Assembly: GCA_051000715.1 (NCBI GenBank)
Contig: JBPCOB010000235.1
Coordinates: 1 to 13,868 of the forward strand
Length of the DNA stretch: 13,868 bases
Origin: JBPCOB01 sp051000715
GTDB lineage: Bacteria; Actinomycetota; Actinomycetes; JALYNC01
Direction of reading: 5' to 3'
Shown here: piece after piece, positions 12,862-13,868 of the stretch
Layout of the letters: each line of letters opens with the position of its first letter
How positions within the stretch are numbered: the first letter of the stretch is position 1
The notes under the pieces: generated by a model
Database searches by the model: none
Told to the model about the DNA's origin: nothing
What the model saw: the letters and a program-made list of their open reading frames with translations, nothing else
Translations under genes and position numbers: made by a program

Positions 12862-13868
12862 GTGAGCACAGACCAGCGCAGCGATCCGGCGGACCTCGAG
12901 GCGTCCGCGGAGCGGGCGGTCGAGGCCGCCGAGTACGCGGACATGGCTCGGTCGCAGGTGGCGGAGGCCCGCACGGAGGCCGTCGATGCCCGCGAGCAGA
13001 CCATGGAGGCTCGCGAGGAAGCCGTCGAAGCCCGATCCGAGGCGCAGGCCGCCCGGGTGGGCGCTGACCGGGCGCTGGCCGGCGCGGTCGAGGCTCGCTC
13101 CGGCGCAATCCAGGCCGCCGAGGCGGTCGCGGTCGCCGCCGACGACCCACTGCTCGACACCGCGGTCCGCCGCCTGGAGGCGAAGGCGGACGAGGAGAAC
13201 CCGTTCGGCCGACCGGGCCGGCCCCTCAACTCGCGCTCGCCGTTCCGGGTGGGCTTCGCCGGCGCGCTGGGAGTCGCCCTGGCCTACTCGATCCTGCAGG
13301 CGCTGATCCACGCCCGCCAGGTGCTGATCCTGCTGGTCATCTCCGCCTTTCTCGCCATCGGGCTGAACCCGACCGTCGCCTGGCTGGAGCGGCGCGGCCT
13401 CGGCCGCAAGAGCGCCATCGCGCTGGTTTTCGCCGGCGTCATTCTGTTCTTCGTCGGCTTCGGCTTCGCCGTGGTGCCCCCGGTGGTGAACCAGAGCTCG
13501 CAGTTCGTCCATGAGCTGCCGACCTATCTCGACAAGTTGCAGCACAACTCCCCGATCACCGGTCTCAACAACCGCTTCCACTTCCTGGAGAAGGCCAAGG
13601 CCGGTCTCACCGGTGGTGGGTTCGGTACCTCCGCGCTCGGCGGTGTCGTCGGAGTCGGCAAGATTGTTCTCGGTGCGTTCTTCAGCTTCCTGACCATTCT
13701 GATCCTGACGCTGTACTTTCTCGGGTCCTTCCACCAGATCAAGGCCACGGCCTACCGGATGGTCCCTCGGTCGCGCCGGGCCCGGGTAGGGCTGCTGGCC
13801 GACGAGATCCTCGACAAGGTGGGCGGCTATGTCGCGGGAGCGCTCACGATCGCCGGCATCGCCGGCAC
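12862..13868 (+). CDS. AI-2E family transporter with N-terminal heptad-repeat extension, partial
   Basis: The 335 residues seen are the N-terminal part of a PF01594 membrane protein, cut by the right edge. Residues 11-87 are eleven consecutive seven-residue units of the EAVEARS type, a predicted long charged helix. The membrane part starts near residue 129: paired helices (about 130-168), then GLNPTVAWLERRG, helix AIALVFAGVILFFVGF, VVPPVVNQ, and further helices at 261-290. These are typical AI-2E transporter features. Family members include sodium/proton antiporters and putative signal exporters, so the substrate is unknown. GTG 12862 is used with only a weak purine stretch upstream. It follows the coiled-coil gene after 69 bp. 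The extension is unlike classical members and is the odd part. Confidence 0.85.
   Translation, partial: MSTDQRSDPADLEASAERAVEAAEYADMARSQVAEARTEAVDAREQTMEAREEAVEARSEAQAARVGADRALAGAVEARSGAIQAAEAVAVAADDPLLDTAVRRLEAKADEENPFGRPGRPLNSRSPFRVGFAGALGVALAYSILQALIHARQVLILLVISAFLAIGLNPTVAWLERRGLGRKSAIALVFAGVILFFVGFGFAVVPPVVNQSSQFVHELPTYLDKLQHNSPITGLNNRFHFLEKAKAGLTGGGFGTSALGGVVGVGKIVLGAFFSFLTILILTLYFLGSFHQIKATAYRMVPRSRRARVGLLADEILDKVGGYVAGALTIAGIAG
12892..13122 (+). repeat. Degenerate 21-bp tandem repeat encoding eleven heptads
   Basis: Inside the AI-2E gene, the codons for residues 11-87 repeat with a 21-nt period. The translated unit has Ala or acidic residues at positions 1-4, Ala at 5 and usually Arg at 6, for example EAVDARE, EAVEARS, GAVEARS. 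DNA copies such as gaggccgtcgatgcccgc and gaagccgtcgaagcccga are similar but diverged, indicating an old duplication or selection for the helix. Confidence 0.7.

Noticed and set aside
11716..13734. 672-codon minus-strand open frame
   Set aside because: It is antisense to the coiled-coil and AI-2E genes. Its Gln/Asp/Gly/Arg-rich composition is what GC-rich complementary codons give, and it has no recognisable motif.

Overview
The window is very GC-rich, with strong third-position G/C bias, many GTG starts and long spurious antisense frames. Together with the gene set, this points to a high-GC actinobacterium. From memory, the order methylmalonyl-CoA epimerase / acetyl-CoA acetyltransferase / thioredoxin-TPR protein recurs around Rv1322A-Rv1324 in Mycobacterium tuberculosis. 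In Streptomyces, epimerase, thiolase and MeaB lie beside the polar-growth coiled-coil genes scy and filP. The window therefore looks like core chromosome, with one small decayed accessory pocket. No rRNA, tRNA, CRISPR array or intact mobile element was seen.

Region 1-3316. An AAA ATPase of the large LuxR-like regulator type runs off the left edge on the minus strand and has an apparent frameshift near base 66. Upstream of it on the same strand is a CnoX/YbbN-type thioredoxin-TPR protein. Divergent from that is a protein-L-isoaspartate methyltransferase-like protein.

Region 3324-10157, all minus strand, is a short-chain acyl-CoA block. In transcription order it holds acetyl-CoA acetyltransferase, a MeaB-type G-protein chaperone, a DUF485 membrane protein overlapping an ActP-like acetate symporter, and a B12-dependent acyl-CoA mutase large subunit. 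A PtpB-like tyrosine phosphatase, with a TTG start overlapping the mutase stop, ends the block. The mutase carries the Phe/Gln pair typical of isobutyryl-CoA mutase (IcmA), but its small B12-binding subunit is not in the window. The epimerase lies divergently on the plus strand 45 bp from the thiolase. The genes would take up acetate, condense or cleave C2 units, isomerise branched and linear C4-CoA esters, protect the B12 enzyme, and epimerise methylmalonyl-CoA.

Region 10203-13868, plus strand. The epimerase and a DUF6157 gene are followed by about 850 bp of gene debris. The debris holds a 5'-truncated MazF/PemK-like toxin (minus) and the C-terminal end of a frameshifted NAD-dependent epimerase/dehydratase (plus). 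Next come a tiny hydrophobic protein, a short FilP/Scy/DivIVA-like coiled-coil protein, and an AI-2E family membrane protein with an unusual N-terminal heptad-repeat extension, cut by the right edge.

Assignments rest on reading translations and motifs by eye; no database search was possible.
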